Shown here in pieces: positions 13,485 to 23,189 of a stretch of DNA of 64,000 nucleotides. Numbering within the stretch: the stretch's first letter is position 1; every line of letters starts with the position of its first letter. Origin of the DNA: Actinomycetota bacterium (GTDB taxonomy: Bacteria > Actinomycetota > Acidimicrobiia > Acidimicrobiales > Ilumatobacteraceae); NCBI GenBank assembly GCA_016871395.1, contig VFYV01000006.1, forward strand, positions 1 through 64,000, in the 5' to 3' direction. The notes under the pieces are model-generated. The model had not been told where the DNA came from. It ran no database searches and saw only the letters and a list, made by a program, of their open reading frames with translations. Made by a program: the position numbers and the translations under genes.

Positions 13485-14414
13485 ATGACGACGCCCGCAA
13501 TCATCCTCGACTGCGATCCCGGACACGACGATGCGCTGGCCATCATCGTGGCGGCGCGTCACACGAACATCCTCGGCATCACCACGGTGTCGGGCAACGC
13601 GCCCATCGAGTCCACCACTCACAACACGTTGGTGATGAAGGACCTGCTCGGTCTGGAAGTGCCGGTGCACCAGGGAGCGGTGCGTCCCATCGTCGCTGCG
13701 CCGCAGTACGCCACGTACGTGCACGGCGAGAGCGGGCTGGACGGCGCCGACCTTCCCGCGCCGACCAGCAAAGTCGACGGTACCGACGCGGTGGGCTTCA
13801 TCATCGACACCGTGCGCGCGAACGAGGGTGTGTGGTTGGTGCCCACCGGACCGCTCACCAACATCGCGATGGCGATGCGAATGGCGCCCGACATCGCCAC
13901 CCGCATCGCGGGGGTCTCGCTGATGGGTGGAGGAACCTTCGGCAATCGCACCACGGCCGCCGAGTTCAACATCTGGGTCGATCCCGAAGCGGCCGACGTC
14001 GTCTATCGCTACGGCGGACCGCTCATCATGGCCGGCCTGCACGTGACCCACCAGTTTCGCGCCACCCAGGCCCGCATCGACAAGGTGAAGGCCATGCCCG
14101 GCCGATTGGCCAACGTGATGGGCGACCTCATGCAGTTCTTCACCAACATGTACATGAGCCGTCACCACGGAATGGATGGTGGTGCGGTGCACGACCCGCT
14201 GGCCGTGATGGTGCTGACGCATCCGGAACTGTTCACCCGCAAGAGCGCACACGTGGTGATCGAACTGAACGGCACGCACACACGGGGCATGACCCTCATC
14301 GACGAGCGCGATCTGCGCGAAGTCAAAGCCGGCAACTGCGACGTCTTGATGACCGTCGACGCCGAGGCGGCTTTCGAGGTGATGAGCGAGGCCATCGCCC
14401 ACTTCAGCCACTGA
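13485..14414 (+). CDS. Inosine-uridine-preferring nucleoside hydrolase family protein
   Basis: 309-aa N-ribohydrolase, splitting nucleosides into base and ribose. The calcium-binding Asp cluster DCDPGHDD is at residues 9-16, followed by GNAPIEST, the central GPLTNIAMA and MGGGTFGNRTTAAEFNIWVDPEAA region (signature NxxAEFN), and a C-terminal His-Asp pair in AVHDPLAVM. These are the full set of family motifs, so it should be active. Nucleobase preference cannot be read from sequence. ATG 13485 is preceded by AAGGAAG. Confidence 0.92.
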   Translation: MTTPAIILDCDPGHDDALAIIVAARHTNILGITTVSGNAPIESTTHNTLVMKDLLGLEVPVHQGAVRPIVAAPQYATYVHGESGLDGADLPAPTSKVDGTDAVGFIIDTVRANEGVWLVPTGPLTNIAMAMRMAPDIATRIAGVSLMGGGTFGNRTTAAEFNIWVDPEAADVVYRYGGPLIMAGLHVTHQFRATQARIDKVKAMPGRLANVMGDLMQFFTNMYMSRHHGMDGGAVHDPLAVMVLTHPELFTRKSAHVVIELNGTHTRGMTLIDERDLREVKAGNCDVLMTVDAEAAFEVMSEAIAHFSH

Positions 14415-14485
14415 TCCCCATCGGCGCGTGGGATCGGCTTTCGGGTGCCGAACGTCCGACAGCCGGCCCGGAAGCACGGTGCAAG

Positions 14486-14497
14486 TAGGGTTCGCGC
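14486..14497 (+). promoter_or_regulatory. -10 element TAGGGT, leaderless start of the alcohol dehydrogenase gene
   Basis: TAGGGT at 14486-14491, then 6 nt, then ATG 14498. No Shine-Dalgarno. Confidence 0.6.
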
Positions 14498-15544
14498 ATG
14501 CGCGCTGCCATCATGCGAGATTGGTCCCTGCGAGTCGACGACATCCCCGAGCCCGTGCCCGGAGGAGGCCAAGTTCTCACTCGCGTGCTGGCCTGCGGCA
14601 TCTGCGGCAGTGACCTGCACCTGCTCGTTCACGGCGAGGAGAGTCGCCGTCTGAACCAGGAACTGACCGACGGCGCCGAACCGAGTCCGGGATCGCCGAT
14701 CATGTTCGAACCGCACCTCGACACCGTGATGGGTCATGAATATTGCTGCGAGGTGCTCGACGTGGGTCCGGGCGTCAACAACCTGAAGGCCGGCGACATC
14801 ATCGTCAGCTTTCCCGTCACCTTCGACGAACAAGGTGTTCACGGTGTCGGCTTCAGCAACAAGTACCCGGGGGGTTACGCCGAGCGCATCGTGGCCAACG
14901 AGATGATGAGCATCAAGGTGCCCAACGGGCTCTCCCCCGAACTGGCCGCCATGACCGAGCCGCTCGCCGTCGGCGTGCACGCCGTGGAAAAGAGTCGCAT
15001 CGCACCGGGTGATGCGGCCCTCATCCTCGGTCTGGGTCCCGTCGGACTGGCCTGCGTCGCCGAACTCAAGATGCGGGGTATCGGTCCCATCGTCGGGGCC
15101 GACTTCTCCCCACGCCGTCGCGCCCTCGCCGAACATCTGGGTGCCGACGCGGTGGTCGATCCCCGTGACACTCCGGCCATTGCGGCCTGGCGCAAGATCG
15201 ACGGCAAGAAGCCCCTCGTCATCTTCGAGGCGGTGGGTGTTCCCGGCATGATCGAACAAGCCATGCGCATGGCGCCCAAGGACGCGCGCATCCTCATCGT
15301 GGGTGCATGCATGCAGGAGGACCGCCTGCATCCGATGCTCGGCATCGGCAAGGAACTCAGCCTGCACTTCGTGTTGGGCTACAGCCCCATCGAGTTCGGC
15401 AACGCGTTGAACTCCATCGCCGAGGGAAGGGTGGATCTCTCGCCGCTCATCACCGGTCGGGTAGGTATCGACGACGTCCCACAAGCCTTCCGCGATCTGG
15501 GCAACCCCGAGGCGCACGCGAAGATCCTCGTCATGCCGACGTGA
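14498..15544 (+). CDS. Zinc-dependent alcohol dehydrogenase (MDR superfamily)
   Basis: 348-aa medium-chain dehydrogenase. Catalytic zinc ligands: Cys36 in CGICGSD and His80-Glu81 in GHE. The Rossmann motif GLGPVGL follows at about 174-180, with an Asp after the second strand (GADFSP), favouring NAD over NADP. The usual four-cysteine structural zinc lobe is missing: the region holds no Cys cluster. About 20 extra residues (ESRRLNQELTDGAEPSPG) sit between the Cys and GHE motifs. The stop overlaps the next gene's GTG start (GTGA). Confidence 0.9.
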   Translation: MRAAIMRDWSLRVDDIPEPVPGGGQVLTRVLACGICGSDLHLLVHGEESRRLNQELTDGAEPSPGSPIMFEPHLDTVMGHEYCCEVLDVGPGVNNLKAGDIIVSFPVTFDEQGVHGVGFSNKYPGGYAERIVANEMMSIKVPNGLSPELAAMTEPLAVGVHAVEKSRIAPGDAALILGLGPVGLACVAELKMRGIGPIVGADFSPRRRALAEHLGADAVVDPRDTPAIAAWRKIDGKKPLVIFEAVGVPGMIEQAMRMAPKDARILIVGACMQEDRLHPMLGIGKELSLHFVLGYSPIEFGNALNSIAEGRVDLSPLITGRVGIDDVPQAFRDLGNPEAHAKILVMPT

Positions 15545-17652
15545 CGCCCGTGGCCGCGGACACCTTCCCTCGCCAGTACGCGCGCACCCAACGCCTCACG
15601 TTGGGCGAACCGAGAAACGTCACGGTGTCGAGAGACGGACGCAAAGTGCTGTTCCTACGCAGCGGCGCCGGCGACGATCCGGTGAACGCCTTGTGGTCGC
15701 TCGACGTGGAATCGGGCCACGAGACACTGGTGGCCCACCCTCACGCCATGTTGGGTGCCGACGACGCCCAGGACCTGCCACCCGAGGAACGAGCGCGTCG
15801 CGAGAGACTGCGCGAGGGAGCCGGTGGCATCACCGGCTACTCCACCGACGAGGCCAGCACTCGCTTCGTGTGCACACTGTCGGGACGATTGTTCATGGGC
15901 GACCTGCACCAGATGAACGTGCGCGAGATTCACTGTGCCGGACCGGTGTTCGATCCGCGATTGTCGCCCAACGGCGAACAAGTGGCGTACGTGAGCGGTC
16001 GGGCGTTGCGCGTGGTCGCAACCGCGGGAGATGACGAACACGGCTTCGAAGTGGCCGGACCGGCCTTGTTCGGCGAACCCGACACCGTGGGTTGGGGATC
16101 GGCCGAATTCGTGGCGGCCGAGGAGATGAGTCGTCACCGCGGCTTCTGGTGGTCTGCCGACTCACGGCACGTGGCGGTGTGTCGCGTGGACGAGGCTCCG
16201 GTGCCGGTGTGGCACATCGCCGACCCGGCGCACCCCGAGCGACCGGCCAGCACGGTGCGTTATCCCGCCGCCGGCACCGACGACGCCATCGTGTCGTTGT
16301 ACGTGTTCGACACGGTGGAGGGCACACGGGTGAACGTGACGTGGGACGCCGTTGCGTTCCCCTACCTGATCGACGTCGATTGGATCGACGTCGACGCTCT
16401 GGTGCTCACCGTGTGTTCGCGAGATCAACGAACCATGGTCACCCTGCGCGCCGACCGCGTCGAGGGAGCGATCAAGGAGACCGCCCGATGCACCAGTGAC
16501 ACCTGGGTCGACATCGTGCCCGGTGTCCCTGCTCACCTCGATGACGGTTCGTTGGTGCTCGTCGATGATCGTGACGGCTGGAAGCGCCTGATCGTCGACG
16601 GCGTCGCGGTGACACCGGTGGGAATGCAGGTGCGGGCGGTCTCCAAGGTGGGTCACGACGACGTGGTGTTCCTCGCCAACACGGCCGATCATCCCGAGTG
16701 TCAGAGCGCCCATCGCTGGACAGCGGCCGGCATCACCGACCTCACGCCACGCGACGGGATCAACACGGTTTCGTCGGGCGGCGCCACCACCGTCGTGCGA
16801 CGGTCATCGGTGAATCAGTCGCGGGCCACCACCACGGTGATCACGGGCGAACGACGTCACGAGATCGTCAGCCACGCCGAGACGGCCTTGGTCGATCCCC
16901 GACCGGTGTTCATGCGCGTCGGCACGCGACGCATACCCGCTGCGCTGCTGATGCCCAGCGATCACGTACCCGGGACCAAGTTGCCCGTGCTGCTGAACCC
17001 CTACGGAGGTCCGCACGCACAGATGGTCGTGGATTCGTACGCCGCGCATTGCACCTCGCAGTGGTTCGCCGATCAAGGATTCGCGGTGTTGGTGGTGGAC
17101 GGTCGTGGCACTCCCGGTCTCGGAACTGCCTGGGAGCGCGCGGTTCATCGGGACTTGGCCTCACCCGTATTGGAGGACCAAGTGGACGCGTTGCGGGCCG
17201 TGGCCGCCGAGAACGCCGATCTCGATCTGACGCGGGTGGGTATTCGCGGTTGGAGTTTCGGTGGCTACCTCGCCGCGCTCGCGGTGCTGCGTCGCCCCGA
17301 CGTGTTCCATTGCGCGGTGGCCGGAGCTCCGGTTACCGAGTGGCGCCTGTACGACACCTTCTACACCGAGCGCTATCTCGGACACCCGAGTAGCGATCCG
17401 ACTCCGTACGACCGCACGTCGTTGTTGAACGATGCCCATCGACTGGAGCGTCCGCTGCTGATCGTCCACGGTCTCGCCGACGACAACGTGGTGGCCGCCC
17501 ACTCGCTGCAGATGTCCTCGGCGTTGCTGGCCGCCGGCAAACCCCACGAGGTGTTGCCGTTGTCAGGCGTGACCCACATGACCCCACAGGCAGTGGTGGC
17601 CGAGAATCTGCTGCATCACCAACTGGATTTCCTGCGTCGCTCGCTTTGTTGA
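15541..17652 (+). CDS. S9 family prolyl oligopeptidase (dipeptidyl-peptidase IV-like)
   Basis: 703-aa serine peptidase with an N-terminal beta-propeller (DPP IV N-terminal type) and a C-terminal alpha/beta hydrolase domain. Catalytic residues: Ser572 in GWSFGGY, Asp647 or 648 in HGLADDN, His679 in GVTHMT. The open frame starts upstream inside the dehydrogenase gene, but GTG 15541 is chosen because it overlaps the previous stop (GTGA) and the preceding translation is Arg-rich. No signal peptide, so likely cytoplasmic. Co-transcribed with the dehydrogenase. Confidence 0.93.
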   Translation: MTPVAADTFPRQYARTQRLTLGEPRNVTVSRDGRKVLFLRSGAGDDPVNALWSLDVESGHETLVAHPHAMLGADDAQDLPPEERARRERLREGAGGITGYSTDEASTRFVCTLSGRLFMGDLHQMNVREIHCAGPVFDPRLSPNGEQVAYVSGRALRVVATAGDDEHGFEVAGPALFGEPDTVGWGSAEFVAAEEMSRHRGFWWSADSRHVAVCRVDEAPVPVWHIADPAHPERPASTVRYPAAGTDDAIVSLYVFDTVEGTRVNVTWDAVAFPYLIDVDWIDVDALVLTVCSRDQRTMVTLRADRVEGAIKETARCTSDTWVDIVPGVPAHLDDGSLVLVDDRDGWKRLIVDGVAVTPVGMQVRAVSKVGHDDVVFLANTADHPECQSAHRWTAAGITDLTPRDGINTVSSGGATTVVRRSSVNQSRATTTVITGERRHEIVSHAETALVDPRPVFMRVGTRRIPAALLMPSDHVPGTKLPVLLNPYGGPHAQMVVDSYAAHCTSQWFADQGFAVLVVDGRGTPGLGTAWERAVHRDLASPVLEDQVDALRAVAAENADLDLTRVGIRGWSFGGYLAALAVLRRPDVFHCAVAGAPVTEWRLYDTFYTERYLGHPSSDPTPYDRTSLLNDAHRLERPLLIVHGLADDNVVAAHSLQMSSALLAAGKPHEVLPLSGVTHMTPQAVVAENLLHHQLDFLRRSLC

Positions 17653-17706
17653 CCGCACGGGGTCACCAGACGTCGTCGGTGTTGGGGCGTTCACCATCGG
17701 CTGGGC

Positions 17707-17719
17707 TACCGTTCTCAGC
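17707..17719 (+). promoter_or_regulatory. -10 element TACCGT, leaderless start
   Basis: TACCGT at 17707-17712, 7 nt, then GTG 17720. No Shine-Dalgarno upstream of the GTG. Confidence 0.55.
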
Positions 17720-18223
17720 GTGGCGTCGACCCCCTCACCCAACCTGATTCTCGAGCCCCTGTCCCTGGAAGCCAAAGGCTTTCCCGCGCGCCCGCTCAGC
17801 GAATGGCTGACCACCTTCCACCTGGCCTCGGTGGTGCTCGACCCCTACCGGAACGAAAGCTCTTGGATCTTGAAGACCGCGACCCGCGTGTTGCGGGCCT
17901 TCTCCGGTGCCGCGGTTCGCACCAACCTCATCGTCACGGCCTCCGCTGACGACACCCGAACGTTCCTTGGTCCCTTGGTCAAGGAGTTCCTGGTGTTCAC
18001 CGACCCCGATCGCGCCGCCGTGAAGGCCTTCGGACTGTCCACGCTTCCCGCATTGGTGTTCGTTCGCTCCGACGGAACCATCCCGGCGGCGACCGAAGGC
18101 TGGAACCCCGGCGAATGGCGGGCCGTGACCAAGACCATTGCCGACGTCACCTCCTGGACCGCGCCGACCATTCCCGCTCCCGGTGACCCCACGGCGTTCA
18201 CGGGCACTCCGGCCCTCGGCTGA
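17720..18223 (+). CDS. Thioredoxin-fold protein without CxxC
   Basis: 167-aa protein of unknown function. The C-terminal half has thioredoxin-like features: a cis-proline style segment STLPALVFVRSDGTI (residues about 109-123), followed by a helix EWRAVTKTIADV. There is no cysteine, so disulfide exchange is excluded. The C-terminus is Pro/Thr/Ala-rich. It precedes hrpB with overlapping or abutting reading frames. Leaderless GTG start. Confidence 0.7.
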   Translation: MASTPSPNLILEPLSLEAKGFPARPLSEWLTTFHLASVVLDPYRNESSWILKTATRVLRAFSGAAVRTNLIVTASADDTRTFLGPLVKEFLVFTDPDRAAVKAFGLSTLPALVFVRSDGTIPAATEGWNPGEWRAVTKTIADVTSWTAPTIPAPGDPTAFTGTPALG

Positions 18224-18225
18224 TT

Positions 18226-20724
18226 CTGACTCCGCTCACCGACCTCCCCGTCGAGGACGTCGTCGACGACCTACGGACCGCACTGATCGATCACTCGTGC
18301 GCCGTGTTGGTGGCACCACCGGGCGCGGGCAAGACCACTCTCGTGCCGTTGCGGTTGATCGACCAACCATGGATCGGTGATGGTCGTATCGTGATGTTGG
18401 AGCCACGTCGATTGGCGGCTCGCGCAGCGGCGCGACGACTGGCGACCCTCATCGGCGAAGAGCCGGGCGGGCTGGTGGGCTACCAGACGCGCGACGAACG
18501 TCGCATCGGCGCGAACACGCGCATCGAAGTGGTCACCGAGGGCATTCTCACCCGACGCCTCCAGAACGATCCGGGCCTGAGCGGAACCGCGCTGGTGATC
18601 TTCGACGAGGTGCACGAACGTAACTTGCCCACCGATCTCGGATTGGCATTGGCTCTCGACTCACGCCGCTCGTTGCGACCCGACTTGCGCCTGCTGGCCA
18701 TGTCGGCCACCGCCGACACCAAGGGTCTGGTGCGTGTTCTGGGCGACGACACTCCGGTGATCACCAGCGACGGTCGACAGTTCCCGGTGGACGTGCGATG
18801 GGCACCCACGGGTAAGCAGCAACGTCTCGAAGACGCGGTGGTCGACGTGGTCAGTCGCGCTTTGCGCGACGACGAGGGAGACGTATTGGTGTTCATGCCC
18901 GGCATCGCCGAGATCAATCGCGTGGTTCAAGGTCTGGAAAGACGCGTGCCCGAGAACGTGGACGTGCTGGCGTTGGCGGGCGCGTTGTCACTGGCCGATC
19001 AGGATCGCGCGCTCGCACCATCGCCTCCGAGTCGACGTCGCGTGGTGGTGAGCACCGACATCGCCGAGACCAGCCTGACCGTCGACGGGGTGAGCATCGT
19101 GGTGGACGCCGGTCAGGCGCGGGTGCCTCGCTTCGACCAGCGCACGGGCATGAGCCGTCTCACCACCATCGCCACCTCTCGCGCCTCGGCCGACCAACGC
19201 GCCGGTCGCGCCGGACGACTGGGCCCCGGCGTGGCGTATCGACTGTGGAGCAAGATCGAGCACGGCAGCCGACGGGCGCATCTGGACGCCGAAATCACCC
19301 AGGTGGACCTGTCGGGACTGGTGTTGGAACTCACCGCCTGGGGAACGGCGATCGACGAACTGGTCTTCATCGACGCACCACCGAGCGGTGCGGTGAAGCA
19401 GGCCACCGAGTTGCTCACCATGCTCGGGGCCCTCGATCGCGACGGTCGTCTCACCGAGGTCGGACGGCGAATGCTGAACGTTCCGGTGCATCCCCGGTTG
19501 GCACGCATGATCGGAGATTCGCAAACGGACGACCACGGGCTGGCCTGCGTCATGGCCGCACTCTTGGACGATCGCGACGTGATGCGCGGACGACCCGACG
19601 AACTCCCCGTCGACATGGCGCTTCGGGTGCGCGTGGTCACCGGCGAGGTCAACGACGATCGGGCCGACCGACGTGGCACCGCGCGAGTGCGCGATCGCGC
19701 CGAGGATCTGGCCCGTCGCGTCGGATCCCGACTCTCATGGGGTGATGTCGACGCCGAGCATTGCGGGCGCGTGCTGTTGCTGGCCTACCCCGATCGTCTC
19801 GCCGTACGACGTCAACCCGGCCAGTATCAATTGCGCACGGGTTCGGCGGCCTGGTTCCGTCCCACCGACTCGCTCGCTCACGAGACGTTCGTGGTGGCGG
19901 CGGACCTGGACGGTGATCGTAAGAACGCGCGCATTCGATCATGTGCCACCGTGGATCAGGAGGTGATCTCCCGCGTGTTGCGCGACGACGTGGTGGACGA
20001 GCGCAGCGTGGTGTGGGACAAGGAGCGTCGCGACGTCGTGGAGCGGGTGGTGGTACGCCTGGACAAGATGCGCCTCAGTGAAACGACGCGGCGACCCTCC
20101 CCCGGAGACGCCGCGGTCGAAGGGTTGTTGGAACGGATCGCGGTCACGCGCTTGACCGAGTTGCCGTGGAGCAACGCCACCAGCGAGCTACGCGCCCGCG
20201 TGAACTTCTTGCGACGCGAGATGGGTGAGTCGTGGCCCGATTGGAGCGACAAGTCACTGCTCGCGACCATCGACGAGTGGTTGCGTCCGTACCTGGTCGG
20301 CATGACCTCGGTAACCGAACTGAAGTCGCTCGATCTGGCCACGCTCCTGCGTTCGCAGTTGCCGTGGCCCGGGGGCGCACGTTTGGACGAGTTGGCCCCG
20401 ACGCGCATCGCACTGGCTTCGGGTCGCGCGTTGGCGCTCGACTACGCCACCGCCGTGGCTGAGGGCACGGCGCCCGTCGTGCGCGTACGCGTGCAGGATC
20501 TGTTCGGCACCAAGGTGCATCCCACCATCGCCGACGGTCGCGTGGCCTTGGTGTTGCATCTGCTGTCACCCGCCGATCGTCCGGTGCAGATCACCGCTGA
20601 TCTGCCGGGCTTCTGGGCCGGCAGTTGGGCCGACGTGCGACGGGACATGGCCGGTCGCTATCCGAAGCACCAATGGCCCGAGGACCCGGCCAACGCCGAT
20701 CCCAAACGAATGAAAGACCTCTGA
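18226..20724 (+). CDS. hrpB: ATP-dependent RNA helicase HrpB
   Basis: DEAH/RHA-type helicase of about 832 aa. Walker A is APPGAGKTT, the motif II box is DEVH, motif III is SATAD, and the C-terminal helicase domain has STDIAETSLTVDGV and QRAGRAGRLGPG; the HrpB-specific C-terminus follows. The first ATG/GTG/TTG in frame is GTG 18304, which would begin inside the strand leading to Walker A. Homology to the HrpB N-terminal helix (LPVEDVVDDLRTAL) starts upstream, so initiation at CTG 18226 (or CTG 18220, ATT 18223) is proposed. Overlaps the next gene by 1 nt. Confidence 0.88.
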   Translation: MTPLTDLPVEDVVDDLRTALIDHSCAVLVAPPGAGKTTLVPLRLIDQPWIGDGRIVMLEPRRLAARAAARRLATLIGEEPGGLVGYQTRDERRIGANTRIEVVTEGILTRRLQNDPGLSGTALVIFDEVHERNLPTDLGLALALDSRRSLRPDLRLLAMSATADTKGLVRVLGDDTPVITSDGRQFPVDVRWAPTGKQQRLEDAVVDVVSRALRDDEGDVLVFMPGIAEINRVVQGLERRVPENVDVLALAGALSLADQDRALAPSPPSRRRVVVSTDIAETSLTVDGVSIVVDAGQARVPRFDQRTGMSRLTTIATSRASADQRAGRAGRLGPGVAYRLWSKIEHGSRRAHLDAEITQVDLSGLVLELTAWGTAIDELVFIDAPPSGAVKQATELLTMLGALDRDGRLTEVGRRMLNVPVHPRLARMIGDSQTDDHGLACVMAALLDDRDVMRGRPDELPVDMALRVRVVTGEVNDDRADRRGTARVRDRAEDLARRVGSRLSWGDVDAEHCGRVLLLAYPDRLAVRRQPGQYQLRTGSAAWFRPTDSLAHETFVVAADLDGDRKNARIRSCATVDQEVISRVLRDDVVDERSVVWDKERRDVVERVVVRLDKMRLSETTRRPSPGDAAVEGLLERIAVTRLTELPWSNATSELRARVNFLRREMGESWPDWSDKSLLATIDEWLRPYLVGMTSVTELKSLDLATLLRSQLPWPGGARLDELAPTRIALASGRALALDYATAVAEGTAPVVRVRVQDLFGTKVHPTIADGRVALVLHLLSPADRPVQITADLPGFWAGSWADVRRDMAGRYPKHQWPEDPANADPKRMKDL

Positions 20725-21476
20725 TGATCGGATTCGAGATCGCCGGATTGTCGTGGCCGATGGTGGTGTTGTGCACGATGTTGGCGGTGATTGGCTCGAG
20801 CGTTCAGGGCTCGTTGGGTTTCGGTTTGGGCATGCTCACCTCTCCGTTGTTCGCCATGATCGATCCGTCGTTCATCCCGGTGGCGATGATGCTGGCCGTC
20901 GTGCCGTTGACGTTCGGCGTGGCCCTCCGCGATCGCGCCCACATCGACGCTTCCGGATTCAAGTGGGCGATCCTCGGACGCTTCCCGGGGGTGTTCGTCG
21001 GTCTCGTGGCTCTGCGCGCGATGGACGAGGACCTGTTGGCCTACGCCGTCGCCGCGTCGGTGGCCGTTGCCGTGTTCATCTCGGTGGTCACCTCGCGACG
21101 CGGACAGGTGGTGTCAGCGAACGCCACCACCCTCACCGCCGCCGGTTTCGCCAGTGGGTTCATGGGCACGGTCACCTCCATCGGGGGACCACCGATGGCG
21201 TTGGTGTACAAAGACGGCGATCCCCGCTCGGTGCGCGCCACCATCGCGGCCTTTTTCAGTATCGGCGTGGTCATCACCGTGACCGGCTTCGTGTTGTCGG
21301 GCGAGATCGGTCGTCACGAGTTGGCGTTGACGGCGATGATCCTGCCGGGCGTGGTGGCCGGGTTGCCGTTGTCGAGCGTGCTGGCGCGCCACATGTCGAC
21401 CGCGGTGATGCGCCCGCTCATCCTGGTGATGTGCGCGACCTCGGCGTTGCTGTTGGTCCTGCAGACGGCGCTCTGA
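20724..21476 (+). CDS. TauE/SafE family membrane permease
   Basis: 250-aa protein with about seven to eight hydrophobic segments, of the sulfite-exporter TauE/SafE (DUF81) family. The internal repeat typical of the family is visible as GSLGFGLGMLTSPLFAMI near the N-terminus and ASGFMGTVTSIGGPPMALVY in the second half. These proteins move organosulfur or carboxylate anions; the substrate here is unknown. The ATG overlaps the hrpB stop (TGATG). Confidence 0.85.
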   Translation: MIGFEIAGLSWPMVVLCTMLAVIGSSVQGSLGFGLGMLTSPLFAMIDPSFIPVAMMLAVVPLTFGVALRDRAHIDASGFKWAILGRFPGVFVGLVALRAMDEDLLAYAVAASVAVAVFISVVTSRRGQVVSANATTLTAAGFASGFMGTVTSIGGPPMALVYKDGDPRSVRATIAAFFSIGVVITVTGFVLSGEIGRHELALTAMILPGVVAGLPLSSVLARHMSTAVMRPLILVMCATSALLLVLQTAL

Positions 21477-21505
21477 AGGGCTGGTTATCGGCACACCGGC
21501 GGGCG

Positions 21506-21517
21506 TAGCGTGACGGC
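21506..21517 (+). promoter_or_regulatory. -10 element TAGCGT, leaderless start of the fumarase gene
   Basis: TAGCGT at 21506-21511, 6 nt, then ATG 21518. No Shine-Dalgarno. Confidence 0.55.
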
Positions 21518-23167
21518 ATGCCCGAGTTCGAGTTCACCGAGATCCTGCCGCTGGGCGAGGACGACACCCCGTACCGCTTGGTCACCACCGAGGGTGTGTC
21601 CTCGTTCGACACCCCCGAGGGAACGTTCCTGCGGGTGAGCCCCGAGGCGCTGACCCGCATCACCCGTGAGGCCATGCGCGACATCGCCCACTTCCTGCGT
21701 TCCGGTCACCTGCAGCAGTTGCGAGACATCCTCGACGATCCCGAGGCCAGCGACAACGACCGCTTCGTGGCTCTCGACCTGCTGAAGAACGCGGCCATCG
21801 CGGCCAGCGGCGTGTTGCCCATGTGTCAGGACACCGGAACCGCCATCGTGAAGGCGAAGAAGGGCCAGTTCGTGTTCACCGGCGGTGGCGACGAGAAGGC
21901 CATCGCGCGCGGGGTGTTCGACACCTACCTCACGAGCAACCTTCGTTACAGCCAGATGGCGCCGCTCACGATGTACGACGAGGTGAACACCGGTAACAAC
22001 CTGCCGGCCGAGATCAAGATCAACGCCGTCGACGGTGACGCCTACAAGTTCCTCTTCGTGGCCAAGGGCGGCGGCAGTGCGAACAAGAGTTACCTCTTCC
22101 AGGAGACCAAGGCGTTGCTCAACGACAAGTCGTTGTTCCCGTGGTTGTTCGAGAAGATGAAGTCGCTGGGTACCGCCGCCTGCCCGCCGTATCACTTGGC
22201 CGTGGTCATCGGCGGCACGTCGGCCGAGCACGCCGTGGAGACCGCGAAGCTCGCCAGTACCCGCTACCTGGACTCGTTGCCCACCGAAGGCTCCAAGCTG
22301 GGCCACGGGTTCCGCGACCTCGACATGGAGCAGCGCATCCTGAAGTTGTCCCAAGAGACCGGCATCGGTGCGCAGTTCGGTGGCAAGTACTTCTGCCACG
22401 ACGTTCGCGTGATTCGACTGCCACGTCACGGCGCGTCGTGTCCCGTGGCCATGGCGGTCTCCTGCTCGGCCGACCGGCAGATGTTGGGCAAGATCACCGC
22501 CGACGGAATCTTCCTCGAGCAACTCGAGACCGATCCGGCGCGCTTCCTGCCCGACGTGACCCACGACGACCTGCCGGATTCGCCCGTGGTGCAGATCGAC
22601 CTCAATCGCCCCATGGACGAGATCCGCGCCGAGTTGAGCAAGCACCCGGTGAAGACCCGCGTGATGCTCACCGGACCGCTGGTCGTGGCCCGCGACATCG
22701 CCCACGCCACGTTGAAGGAGCGCCTCGACGCCGGTCAGGGTTTGCCCGACTACATGAAGAACATGGCCGTGTACTACGCGGGACCGGCCAAGACTCCCGA
22801 GGGAATGGCGTCGGGTTCGTTCGGACCCACCACGGCGGGACGCATGGACAGTTACGTCGACGAGTTCCAGGCCAACGGGGGCAGCTTCGTGATGCTCGCC
22901 AAGGGCAACCGTTCGCGTGCGGTGACCGACGCCTGCCAGAGGCACGGTGGTTTCTACCTGGGTTCCATCGGTGGGCCGGCCGCGCGTCTGGCCCAGGACT
23001 GCATCACCAAGGTCGAGGTGCTCGAGTATCCCGAGTTGGGCATGGAAGCGGTCTGGAAGATCGAGGTGAAGGACTTTCCGGCGTTCATCGTGGTCGACGA
23101 CAAGGGCAACGACTTCTTCGATCTGGTGAACAAGCCCTTCGGCGGCACCCCGGTCTCATTGAAGTAG
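21518..23167 (+). CDS. Class I (Fe-S) fumarate hydratase
   Basis: 549-aa single-chain iron-sulfur fumarase of the E. coli FumA/FumB type, interconverting fumarate and malate in the TCA cycle. The three cluster cysteines are Cys103 (MCQDTGT), Cys222 (ACPPYHLAV) and Cys316 (AVSCSADR), each offset by two from the FumA ligands 105, 224 and 318. The alpha and beta parts are fused. Such [4Fe-4S] dehydratases are oxygen-sensitive, notable in a genome with many oxygenases. Leaderless ATG. Confidence 0.95.
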   Translation: MPEFEFTEILPLGEDDTPYRLVTTEGVSSFDTPEGTFLRVSPEALTRITREAMRDIAHFLRSGHLQQLRDILDDPEASDNDRFVALDLLKNAAIAASGVLPMCQDTGTAIVKAKKGQFVFTGGGDEKAIARGVFDTYLTSNLRYSQMAPLTMYDEVNTGNNLPAEIKINAVDGDAYKFLFVAKGGGSANKSYLFQETKALLNDKSLFPWLFEKMKSLGTAACPPYHLAVVIGGTSAEHAVETAKLASTRYLDSLPTEGSKLGHGFRDLDMEQRILKLSQETGIGAQFGGKYFCHDVRVIRLPRHGASCPVAMAVSCSADRQMLGKITADGIFLEQLETDPARFLPDVTHDDLPDSPVVQIDLNRPMDEIRAELSKHPVKTRVMLTGPLVVARDIAHATLKERLDAGQGLPDYMKNMAVYYAGPAKTPEGMASGSFGPTTAGRMDSYVDEFQANGGSFVMLAKGNRSRAVTDACQRHGGFYLGSIGGPAARLAQDCITKVEVLEYPELGMEAVWKIEVKDFPAFIVVDDKGNDFFDLVNKPFGGTPVSLK

Positions 23168-23189
23168 CCGACCGCGAACCACGAGGGAG

